From positions 1 to 25,033 of the forward strand of contig JBBHKE010000342.1 of assembly GCA_037447655.1 (NCBI GenBank): DNA of 25,033 bases. Direction: 5' to 3'. Source of the stretch: Zygnema cylindricum (lineage: Eukaryota > Streptophyta > Zygnematophyceae > Zygnematales > Zygnemataceae). The position numbers and the translations under genes are program-made. A model generated the notes under the pieces. It did no database searches and was not told the origin of the DNA. It saw only the letters and a program-made list of their open reading frames with translations. Each line of letters starts with the position of its first letter. Within the stretch, counting starts at the first letter, position 1. Of the stretch, positions 10,108 to 18,316 are shown piece by piece.

Positions 10108-10314
10108 CGAGAAGAATAGGAAAAATATAAAAACAAAAAAAATAACAAAATAACAAAATAACAAAATAAATTAATAATAATAACAAAAACAAAATCATAT
10201 ATACCTGGGAGCCATCCCAGCGATTGCAAAAAAATAACATAGAAACCAAAAAAAAAACTAAAAAGAAAAAAAAACCAAACAAAACCAAAAAAAAAACAAA
10301 AAAAAAATTGGTAC
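9906..10314 (-). other. Amidase 1 intron 9, A-rich on +
   Basis: A 409-bp intron with many A-runs and TAAATAAATAAA-like repeats. An echo of the end of exon 9 plus its donor is at 10203-10220. Confidence 0.75.
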
Positions 10315-10472
10315 CTGGGAGCTTTCCCAGGTTTGTTGGAAGAAGTTTCCGTAGGCGATATCTCCTCTTATCCCCGCCCCCCCTTGGAACTCCAAAAGTT
10401 AGTTTTTCTTATTAAAGGCGATTAGGTCCGCGAGGGTCTTAAGGGGGGTATATCCCTTGTCCCATTTGCACC
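10315..10472 (-). CDS. Amidase 1 exon 9 with in-frame TAA
   Basis: The exon encodes CKWDKGYTPLKTLADLIAFN, KKN, then TAA, then LLEFQGGAGIRGDIAYG and NFFQQTWESSQ. The TAA is at 10399-10401; copy 2 has TAC (Tyr) there. 'LADLIAFNxxN' is the family 'SLAELIAFN..N' helix. Length (158 bp) and phases match copy 2. The two copies differ by only two bases over about 119 bp. Confidence 0.9.
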
Positions 10473-10939
10473 CTGGAAATTAAAAAAAAAAAAAAAAAGG
10501 TCAATAAAGAAAAAAAAGTAAAAAACAGAGGTTGCAAAAAAAAAAAAAAATCTACGGTAAGTTGGGACAAGGATAAAAGTAAATATAAAAGCAAAAAAAA
10601 AAAAATGATAAATTGGGTTAAAGATCAAAAACAAAAAAAATATATTAAAAAAAGGGGAAAACAGGAAACAAAAAAAAGGAATTGCTGGTCTAATCTTGCG
10701 CAATATTGATTTCGGCAAAAAAAACGGAAAAAAAAGGAGAAGACTTCAACTATTAGAGACATTATAACCCGAGGGAAAAAAGTAAACTAGAAAAAAAAAA
10801 AAAAAAAAAAAAAAAAACCAAAAGAAAAATTAGAAAAGAAAACATTAAAAAAAATGTAGAAAAAATGTCATAAAAGTGAAAAAAAAAAAAAAAAACTTAA
10901 AAACAAAAAATAATCATAATAATTGATAAATAAATTTAC
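10473..10939 (-). other. Amidase 1 intron 8, A-rich on +
   Basis: A 467-bp intron, poly-A-rich on + and so U-rich in the transcript. A degenerate echo of the PGQNVSNN part of exon 8 lies at about 10747-10775. Confidence 0.75.
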
Positions 10940-11079
10940 CGGCCGAATATTGGGTGATATCGGCTTTAAAGTCGACGGGAAAAATTAAATTATTGGAGAC
11001 ATTTTGGCCAGGGAGAGGATATCCGATGGGGACAGGGGGGGGAGGGAGAGGATAAATATCCACAGTAGCCCCCAAATCC
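10940..11079 (-). CDS. Amidase 1 exon 8
   Basis: The exon encodes DLGATVDIYPLPPPPVPIGY then PLPGQNVSNNLIFPVDFKAD and ITQYSA. 'GA.VVD...' then '.....EF..DL..YL' is the family pattern that precedes the ordered C-terminal half. Exon length and phases (140 bp; 2 to 1) equal those of the copy-2 exon at 24126-24265. Confidence 0.9.
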
Positions 11080-11608
11080 CTAAAAAAAAAAAAAAAAAAA
11101 AGAAGAAATCAATTTGAAATGTAAGATAATTAATGTGGAAAAAAAAGAAAAATGGAGAGGGAGAGGGCGAGATGGGGAAGAGGGAGAGGGAGGTGGAATG
11201 GGAGAGGGAGGTGGAATGGGAGAGGGAGAGAGGGAGAGAGGGGAAGAAGGATGGAGAAGGGGGAGAGGAGAGAGGGGGGAGAGAGGGAGAGGGAGAGGGA
11301 GAGAGAGAGAATGCGAGAGTGGGAGAATTGGAGAGCAAGAGGGAGAGGGGAAGAGGAAGAGAGGGAGAGAAGGGGTAGAAGTAGAGGTGGAGATGGGGGG
11401 AGAGGGAGAGGGGGAAGAGGGGGAGAGGGAGAGAGGGGAAGATTGGGGGGGAGATAGAGGGGGAGAAGGGGAGAGGGAAGAAGGGGGAAGAGGAGAGGCA
11501 GGGAGACTGGGACTGGAGAAAAGGGCGGGGAAAGAGAGAGAGAGGGGGGAGAGAAGAGAGAGGGGCCCGGGGGTAGGAGTGAGAGCGAGAGAGAGGCAAG
11601 TAGGCAGT

Positions 11609-11641
<33 letters not shown>

Positions 11642-11677
11642 GGTAGAGGGTGGCGAAGGGAGAGAGAGGGAAATTAC
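11080..11677 (-). other. Amidase 1 intron 7: GA-rich tract on +
   Basis: The span 11145-11670 is almost entirely GAGAGGGA repeats on the + strand (C/U-rich in the transcript), followed by a poly-pyrimidine acceptor TTTTTTAG. Long Arg/Glu/Gly and Ser/Pro/Leu open frames here are artefacts. Confidence 0.9.
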
Positions 11678-11762
11678 TGCATTTTTTGAAGGGCTTCATA
11701 GTATGCAGCGGTAATGAGGGGGTCGGTGGTGGCAGGGGGAGGGGTAGCGGCGATAGTTTTTC
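11678..11762 (-). CDS. Amidase 1 exon 7
   Basis: The exon encodes (G)KTIAATPPPATTDPLITAAYY then EALQKM. The copy-2 exon has the same length (85 bp) and phases and encodes GKKIAAAPLPITTDANVL. It matches the 'GLKGKRIGV...L..A...L...GA' segment of the family. The donor is CA|GTAATT (phase 2). Confidence 0.88.
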
Positions 11763-11987
11763 CTGTACATAAAATAGTGTGGATTTTAATTGGATTTATT
11801 TTTTACATTTGTTTATTTATTTCAATTTTTGTCGCATTTTCAAAAAATAATCACTAACCAAAAAAAAAAAAAAATTGAGGAAAAAATAAAATAAGTAAAT
11901 TTAAAGAAAGAAACAATGAAAATCAATTACAAAAAAAAAAAAAAAAATGGTACAAATAGGATGATAAAAAATGGAATTATTTTATAC

Positions 11988-12115
11988 CTCGGAGCCCGTC
12001 GGCGATTAAATGGGGTATATATCCCTCGGGAGGAGTCATCCCTATCTGGGAAATAGTGTCCACGTCATTCGGATCCACTCCGTACGAATATTCCAGCGTG
12101 TACACCGCACCGCGT
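11988..12115 (-). CDS. Amidase 1 exon 6, frameshifted by a 5-bp duplication
   Basis: After the acceptor AAATTTAG the exon reads ACGCGGTGCGGTGTACACG. The segment GCGGT is tandemly doubled. With one copy, exon 5 would join to DAVYTLEYSYGVDPNDVDT, the normal 'CRTVADAVxxLDxxxGVDPxD' block. As given, that frame runs into TAG about 24 codons into the exon. Exon length 128 minus 5 is a multiple of three, as the flanking phases require. The rest of the exon encodes PPEGYIPHLIADGLRG. No other acceptor or donor restores frame without adding foreign residues. Confidence 0.8.
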
Positions 12116-12343
12116 CTAAATTTAAAAAAAAAAAAAAAAACATGTAAGACAAATCTGAAACCGCACAGACAGCACGGTACAGTACCATGCAAAGACATGC
12201 CTACGGGGATGTACTTCCGACTGTACGGCTCGTAAAAAGGTACACTATGTAAGCGCAAAACCTGTACTTGCAATCGTACAAAAAAGTACAGCAGCATCCA
12301 GAACCGTGCAAGAAAGTACGGACGCATGCACAGATAACCGTAC
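12116..12343 (-). other. Amidase 1 intron 5, GTAC-rich
   Basis: A 228-bp intron with ten GTAC tetramers between 12177 and 12343, several as GTACGG or TGTAC. It is otherwise unremarkable. Confidence 0.75.
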
Positions 12344-12509
12344 CTGCGACCGTGCGACACATCGGTCCGGCCGTATCCTGGCTGTGCGACAGCGGTATGA
12401 CTCCGTACCGACTGACCAATCCCACGGTGGGCTTCAAACCGACCACCGCCTGCGCGGAGCTAGGGCTCAGGATGGACCCGCCGGTCTCAGACCCGATGGT
12501 CACGGTGGC
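12344..12509 (-). CDS. Amidase 1 exon 5: nucleophile serine
   Basis: The exon encodes [20 protein letters not shown], then [20 protein letters not shown] and [15 protein letters not shown]. It is the clearest AS-family block in the window: the Ser of GGSI is the nucleophile. GLKPTVG and [10 protein letters not shown] match plant and fungal amidases. The sequence is GC-rich compared with neighbouring introns. The donor is GCAG|GTACGG (phase 1). Confidence 0.95.
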
Positions 12510-13033
12510 CTGGAGGGAGGGAGGGAGGGAGGGAGGGAGGGAGGGAGGGAGGGAGGGAGGGAGGGAGGGAGGGGAGGGAGGGAGGGAGGGAGGGAGGGAG
12601 GGAGGGAAGGAGGGGCGGGAGGGGAGGGAGGGGGGAGAGAAGGAAAAGCTATGTTAGGAGTGGAAAGGGAGTGAGGGGAAGGAGAGAGAAAAAGGTGAAA
12701 AGAGTTAGGCAGGGAGAGAAACAAAAACGATCTGTGTGAGAGAGAGATAGAGGGCAAGAGAAAACGACAAGAGAGAGAGGATAGGGAGAGAGAAAGGGAG
12801 AAGGAGAGTCAGGAGGAGAGGGAGGGGAACCAGGAGGGGGAAAGCGAGGGAGAGGGAGAGGGAGAGAGGGAGAGGGGGAAGATAGAAAGGGAGAGGGATG
12901 ATGACAAGGGGAGGGAGAGAGGAAGGGATAGAGAGGAAAGAGAAAGAGCGGGGGAGAGGAGGGAGAGGGAGAGGAAGAGGAAAAAGAGGAGAGGGAGAGG
13001 GCAACAGAGGGGAGGAGAGGGATAGGTGGGTAC
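12510..13033 (-). other. Amidase 1 intron 4: GGGA/GA-rich repeat
   Basis: The + strand carries a near-perfect GGGA/GGAG array (12512-12632) followed by GA-rich imperfect repeats to about 13020. The transcribed RNA is therefore C/U-rich. Arg/Glu/Gly and Pro/Ser/Leu open frames here are artefacts. Confidence 0.9.
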
Positions 13034-13195
13034 CAGCGAGAGAGCGGCTACTACTCCTGATCCTGAGGAGCTTCCGGAGACAATTCCCGGGTTGTTGACA
13101 AAGGTGTAGGAGCCATTAGGGACGGCGGAGGGAATCTCGGGGTAAGGGGAAGGATCCACAGTAATATTGTCGCGACGGTATCGGACGTACGAACT
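13034..13195 (-). CDS. Amidase 1 exon 4: cis-serine motif
   Basis: Fifty-four codons end in PGIVSGSSSGSGVVAALSL. SGSSSGSG is the glycine/serine signature that holds the cis-Ser of the Ser-cisSer-Lys triad. The upstream part (YPEIPSAVPNGSYTFVNN) is specific to this copy and is longer than the usual 'PRNPY' linker. The acceptor is TTTTATTCAG and the donor CTG|GTACCC (phase 0). Confidence 0.9.
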
Positions 13196-13527
13196 CTGAA
13201 TAAAACAAAACCAAAGATCATTGATTAATTTATTTTTTTGTTTGTTTGTTTGTGTGTTTCTGTGATTGTTTATTTGTTTATGTACTCATTTATTGATGTA
13301 TATTTATATTTGTTTATATATTCATTTATTTATATAATTATGTAAACCATTGTATTTTTTGTTCATAGATAAAAATTCTCTAAAACAATGTAGGTGAGAT
13401 TGACTAAACCATAAATAAAACAAAAGCAAAATTTTCCCTAAAATGAGCCCTCAGAAAAAACCCAAACCAATTGAAAAAAAAACCCAAATATAACAAACTG
13501 CAAAAAAGTAAAAAAACATACATAAAC

Positions 13528-13682
13528 TTGTCCTCCTCTACCACTCCACCCCGAAACCGATCGTCCTCTGTAATTGGCCCATTCGCTGAGTCCAGCTTTT
13601 GACATAATTATGGCGCCTCCAGCTTTTAATTTTTTTACCAAAGTAGCCTCCTTAAATTTACATCCGAGAAGAGCATATGATC
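13528..13682 (-). CDS. Amidase 1 exon 3
   Basis: The exon encodes SYALLGCKFKEATLVKKLKA, then GGAIIMSKAGLSEWANYRG and SVSGWSGRGGQ. 'A.(LV)..L..AGAI...K.NLSEWA' is a conserved AS-family block forming part of the substrate channel. The exon joins exon 2 as a split Gly codon and ends in phase 0 (CAA|GTTTATG). Confidence 0.9.
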
Positions 13683-14335
13683 CTGCAAATATAAGATTAA
13701 TTAATTGGATAAATTAATTAAATAAACAGATAGTAATGATAAAAGTCGATAATTGGATCGTTGAAGGAAGGATTCAACAAAGTAATAAGAATAATAATTA
13801 AAACGAAACTGGAATTAAAATAGCAATTCCAATTAGCTCAAAAGGTGAGCTGAATTTGACAACAGAAAACTGAAGCAAAATTAAAGAAGAAACAAAGTCA
13901 AAATTCATTGTTGGTGAAACTAAAATGGACACCAACATTCGCAGTCACATTCACATTGATATTCACATTGATGTAAATTGGCATTGACACTAAATCATGA
14001 ATTGACATTGACATTGATGTTAAAATTGACATTGATGTTAATAATTTTCATTGACGTTAAAAGACATTGATGCTAAAATTGACATTGACATTAAAATTGA
14101 CTTTAATGCTAAAATTGACATTGACATTGACATTAAAATTGACATTGATGTTAAAATTGACATTGACATAAAAATTGGCATTGAAATTGACATTAAAATT
14201 GACATTGACATTGACATTAAAATTGACATTGACATTAAAATTGACATTGATGTTAAAATTGACATTAAAATTGATATTGACATTAAAATTGACATTGATG
14301 TTGAAATTGACATTGACATTATTCAAACAAGATAC
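13683..14335 (-). other. Amidase 1 intron 2 with (ATTGAC) repeat
   Basis: A 653-bp intron. About 13950-14325 is a hexamer-like tandem repeat. The rest is AT-rich with two small inverted repeats near 13810-13860 (GGAATT...AATTCC and AGCTCA...TGAGCT). Confidence 0.8.
13950..14325. repeat. GACATT/AAAATT short tandem repeat
   Basis: The block consists of repeated ACATTGACATTAAAATTG words, a six-base period with AAAATTG interruptions that gives 12-24-bp higher-order units. It lies in intron 2 of amidase 1. All frames are open and encode IDIDIKID-like strings of no biological meaning. Confidence 0.92.
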
Positions 14336-14522
14336 CTGCTGTAGAATTCATAGGATCGGCGGCCACATTGTCCTTCACGGCGACAGGAATTCCGTGCATC
14401 ATTCCTAGACAGCCAGGTTTTGTCGCTTTCCCACACTTCCTCTTCCTCTCATTATCTTTGTCGGCCGCAATTTTTAAAGCCATCGGATTTAATTCCAGAA
14501 TGGCATTTACAGCACACGGAGC
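14336..14522 (-). CDS. Amidase 1 exon 2: catalytic lysine
   Basis: The exon encodes APCAVNAILELNPMALKIAA, then a basic insert, then MMHGIPVAVKDNVAADPMNS. The LNPxALxIA and HGIPVAVKDN motifs are hallmark AS sequences. The Lys of KDN is the triad base. The acceptor is TTTCTAG and the donor GCAG|GTATC (phase 1). Confidence 0.92.
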
Positions 14523-14889
14523 CTAGAAAAAAAAAAGTGTTAAAAATTGGAAAAGGAAAAAGTGGGACAAGAGGGGAAAAAAAAAGGAGAAAACGGAATT
14601 TCCAAAAATGTGGAATTTTTGAATGCCGCAATTTTTAATGCATTTGGGTTTTAGGCTAAAAAACAGCATTCTCATGATTTAAACGTTTTAAATCAAAAAA
14701 AATCAATGAAAAAAAACAAAAATTAAGCCCAAAAAACAAATCCAATACCCGAAAAAAAAACCAAAAAACCAAGGAAATCGGTCAGCGTTTTCCTTAAAAA
14801 AAAAGGTGAAAATAAATACCACAAATCAAAACTAATTAAAATTAAACAAAAAAACTAATTAAAATTAGAAAAAACGAATTAAAACGCAC

Positions 14890-15117
14890 CAAAGTTCTCT
14901 TAAAAGTCTTGGGATTGCTGTAATCGGCAATTCTTTTTAAATAGCAGCCGACGAGAGTTTTCGACGTCAGCTTTTTCTGAAAAAAAAGAGTCTGGATCGA
15001 CGTCACCGACAGCTCTGCCACGCTGGCGCAGTTGAACGCGGCGTCGCTGACACGTGGCAAACAGACAAAAAGAACCGCCGCCGCCAAAGTAGCGGCGATC
15101 ATTACTCCGCGCGCCAT
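14890..15117 (-). CDS. Amidase 1 exon 1: start and signal peptide
   Basis: The ATG at 15117 begins MARGVMIAATLAAAVLFVCL, a basic start and hydrophobic core, followed by PRVSDA|AFNC, a good signal-peptidase site near residue 26. The mature part has the helical VAELSVTSIQTLFFQKKLTS...LVGCYLKRI, typical of the AS family N-terminus (usually 'LT...LV..YL.RI'). The exon ends TTG|GTGCGT in phase 0 and encodes 76 residues. A CCAAT sequence (- strand) lies just upstream at about 15131-15140. Confidence 0.88.
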
Positions 15118-15480
15118 TTCGGCGTTTTCTGATTGGTCGGAATTTTAAAACGCCTGCGGACAAATCGAGAAAAAAAAAAGTGAGGAATTTGAATTTGTTT
15201 TCGAGGGATGATAAAGCGACAAAAAAGATACGAATTTGAAAGTAAATTTACGTTCCGTATTTTTTTTTTAATATGAGAAACATAATCATAGTTTTTAAGT
15301 GATGAAGATTTTTCCAAAAATTAAACAATCATTTAGACATTCTTCTAACATCCCTCCTTTAAAATAAATCCAAAGTAAAATATTGGAAGAGACAAAAGAC
15401 TGCTCTATTTGAATTTTAACTATAATTTATTAAATTATCATTAAAATTATTATTAGACAACAAGTTTTAAGAGTGTTGAG
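15118..15480. promoter_or_regulatory. 5' flank of amidase 1
   Basis: Sequence upstream of the ATG on the - strand. It holds a CCAAT box (complement of ATTGG at about 15133-15137) within 25 bp of the start codon, and A/T-rich DNA beyond. No clear TATA box or transcription start can be named. Confidence 0.25.
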
Positions 15481-17610
15481 CTTTTACAAACTTAAAAAGT
15501 ACGCACTGATCAATAGTAGAACAACTCCAAGATCTGGTGCCTCAAAAGTAAGAATGTGCCTCGTTGGTAATTTATATTCCATGCAGGAATTAGAGTGACG
15601 TCACGGAGACCACAGTACTGTAGCCTCACAGTAAGTGGCACGGAATACAGAGGTCCGGAAATCAGGTCTGGTAGAGTCAGGTAAGGAGCGCCTAGCTCAT
15701 TGTTCCGTGATTCGCTTCGAAAAGCGTACGGAGATAAGAGTTGTACGAATGATCGTATTTTGTCGTTTTTGTGAGGTGGCTTGGAATGTGTAAATTTGTG
15801 CAGTAGGTGCGGTTTCAGGTTCGGAAATATGTCGGTTGGGAATAGTCGTACTGTACTGTACGGACAAACTAAAAAATGAAAACCCTAGATTGCTGCTTCG
15901 AGTCGCCACGTACAAAATGTACATGGTCATATGTACGGAACAGAAACAGGTCTAGTGTACAGATTTTGTCTTCAGGGAAAGGAATGATATTTCTATACCG
16001 GGAAAAAATGTCGCCCTGTCAGAGATTTTGCGTACTTTTTTTGGTTACAGGCATTTATTGCGATTGGTAAACTCCCCAGATGAAACCCAAATTCTGAGAT
16101 TTGGATTTATCTGTCAGATGTCGGTTGCGGAGGAGATCTCCATAATCCGTACATCCCATGCGGCAGTTTGACAAGGCTTAAGTAATTTCGCCGAAACTTC
16201 CTACTGTTTCCTAAGGTTGCAATACGTCATGTAAAGAAATATGTTTGTACGGCCTACGGTGTGATGTTTTAGGGGTTTTTTATGGTTTTTTTCAGGGTTT
16301 CAGATCATTATTTTGTCCATTTTTAACCGTCGATTTTAGTAAATCCGACGAATCCGGTTCCTTAAAGTCTATCATGTACGGACATATGCCGTACTAGACT
16401 GACAGAATATAGCAGAATGTCGAGCCTCTCCTCCAATAGCGAGATACGAGTCTTTCTATTGGCAGAAAATCCTCACACGTGTGGTACAGCTATTTACTGC
16501 GGCAACTTTTTCCTTCCATGACACGGTACGGTACAGCGTATCAGGAGATAATTTGGATCTTGTAACAACAAAGATCTACCAGAAAAGACAAGTTTCCAGA
16601 CTACTGTAGGTACACCGTGAATCGTTGTTAGACTTATGTACTCTATATCGGCGCCACAAAATTTTGACATTGATACCCGTAATACAGTGACTGATTCTAT
16701 TTTATCCTTGACGTTAATTACGGTTCTTGTGAATTAGCGTCAATGGAATTTCCGTACTTATTTCATGAATAGGATGGTGTACGGGATGTGTTTGTTCGTA
16801 CAAAACTGTACTTGAATACCGAAAATAGTACGGAAATTGTAGTTAACTTATGTCGGTCGCATACAAAACTGCGCTTATAATAAACGTGGAGTCGAGTTTG
16901 CGACAAACGCGTTCGCAAACCCAAATTAGAATTATGGATTAATTACACTGAAAGGATGCGACGTGGTACGGATTGTCAGGTTTTGTACTTCTACCTATTT
17001 TAACGTATATGTAATGACGGCGGATTCTGTATACCTAAATCAACGTTATATAGAAATTACAATTAAACATTTTTTTCATAATGGTATTGATACACAAATT
17101 AGAATCAATGACACTAATTTATTATTGATACTAATAATTTCTATAGTCTAATAACGATTCAAGGTGTACTGTACAGTACCGTACTACAAAACATGATACC
17201 AAATCGCAGAAGATTTTTATTTTTCATTGGTTATTTGAGAATTCTGATCCGAAAAAAATCAACAAGCGGGGGATGACACGTCTTTTAAACATTAGTAAAC
17301 GACAAGTGTACGGAATCAGAGCATGAGACCATTCTTGCCTGTCTGGATGAAGACTGTCGCATATAGCACCGACATCCAGCTAACTTCTTTGTCAGGAACC
17401 GATATACGATGGCGCAGACTTTGCGTCATTGGTCCATTCCGAACCTGTACCCGAGCAATTTTCGAACCTGAACCCGTGCCTGACTGACATAATTTCTGGA
17501 TACCAAGAACTCCGTCATTGGCGAAAAAATTTAACGGCCAGGGATCTGCCAAATTCGTACTTTCTAATTGGCTCTCCCTGTTCACATGGTAAAAAAAATC
17601 CAAGAGCTAA
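15481..17610. other. Intergenic stretch rich in GTAC/GTACGG words
   Basis: No gene or element boundaries were found. GTAC occurs more than 30 times in about 2.2 kb, often as GTACGG or TGTACTGTAC (for example 15848-15863, 16525-16535 and 17165-17185). A hairpin GTTTGCGA...TCGCAAAC lies at 16896-16920. Open frames here are short and lack coding character. Confidence 0.5.
16896..16920. repeat. 8-bp perfect inverted repeat
   Basis: GTTTGCGA (16896-16903) and TCGCAAAC (16913-16920) with a 9-base loop. It might be a hairpin or the end of an unrecognised element; no matching second copy was found nearby. Confidence 0.4.
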
Positions 17611-18316
17611 GGGCGTGTCCCCATGTGTTCAAGTAAGGGTTCTTTCCCGTCGTTTACACAGAAATGGGACTTCCTACTTGAAAATATTACGCCGTACGAA
17701 AAATGGGCAAAATCTCAAATACATTTAGCGTCATCTTGGAACTTGAAAGGTACGGCGATTTGGCAGTATTATCATCGTGACCCACTTCCAGCTCATCTTC
17801 ACACTTGCACTGAAATCAAATCGCGACCTGATTTTAATCAAAATACTATCCTATTGACGAATAGAAAGCTTGGGTTGCACGCGTCAAAAGTTTTCATTTG
17901 TTTTTTTGCAGTTGGGGTAGAATACACGAAAAAAAAAATGTTTGTCCGTTTGCTTATGTTGTCCACTTGTGGGCGTCCACAAATGTCATTTTGTAGACGT
18001 AGGCGATTGCTTATGTCGTTCACGTGTGGGCGTCAACAAATGAAAGTTGGCGTCGACAATTGTCCCAGTATGTCAGGAGCTCTTTGCGGCGTACAAATGT
18101 CCGCAGTTTGTTCCGAGATCGTTGGCGTCTACAAATGTCAGCAGTTTGTTGGCGTCTACAGGTGTCGCAAGTATTGGCGACGTGTACAACTGCCACATAT
18201 TCAAAATAATGAACGCGCAAGTAACGATTGACATAGGCACACTTTGAAAAGTACACCGTAAAATCAGCGCTAAATTCAATAACGTTTCAAAATATCGGTT
18301 GCATGGGGACACGCCC
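17611..18316. mobile_element. PIF/Harbinger-like MITE
   Basis: The element is 706 bp. It has perfect 15-bp terminal inverted repeats, GGGCGTGTCCCCATG at 17611-17625 and CATGGGGACACGCCC at 18302-18316, flanked by TAA on both sides (17608-17610 and 18317-18319). A 3-bp TAA/TTA duplication with a GGG-starting terminus is typical of PIF/Harbinger elements, known as Tourist-like MITEs in plants. No transposase is present. The right half holds about seven degenerate copies of GGCGTCTACAAATGTC. Confidence 0.82.
17965..18190 (+). repeat. Degenerate GGCGTCNACAAATGTC repeat inside the MITE
   Basis: Copies begin at about 17967, 18026, 18048, 18086, 18124, 18150 and 18174, with irregular spacing (22-59 bp). 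Some are followed by GCAGTTTG. They may be binding sites for the mobilising transposase (inference). Confidence 0.65.

Larger units (their letters stand above)
7907..15117 (-). pseudogene. Secreted amidase-signature (AS) family gene, 12 exons, two lesions
   Basis: Exons (- strand order): 15117-14890, 14522-14336, 13682-13528, 13195-13034, 12509-12344, 12115-11988, 11762-11678, 11079-10940, 10472-10315, 9905-9861, 9021-8903, 8084-7907. All junctions are GT-AG and phases match at every joint except exon 6. The product would be about 581 residues, close to plant and fungal AS amidases, which hydrolyse amide bonds. Visible features are an N-terminal signal peptide, the Lys motif GIPVAVKDN (Lys about 126), the cis-Ser motif SGSSSGSG (about 232) and the nucleophile motif GSETGGSI (Ser about 256). 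[16 protein letters not shown] and a C-terminal YFSGLAYSE...IAYGYEQ are also typical of the family. Two lesions break it: a 5-bp tandem duplication at the start of exon 6 and a TAA in exon 9. The substrate is unknown. Secretion or ER targeting is inferred from the signal peptide. Confidence 0.85.

Noticed and set aside
11114-11699. Long Arg/Glu/Gly and Ser/Pro/Leu frames, up to 204 codons
   Set aside because: They are translations of GA/CT microsatellite within intron 7 of the amidase gene, whose exons are well defined on both sides.
12201-12343. Reading through the exon 5 donor, then using a later donor at about 12268 to restore frame into exon 6
   Set aside because: It would insert about 25 Cys-rich residues in the middle of a conserved block, whereas a 5-bp duplication explains the frame exactly.
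18020-18256. Open frames inside the Harbinger-like element
   Set aside because: They are caused by the internal GGCGTC repeat; no transposase motifs are present.
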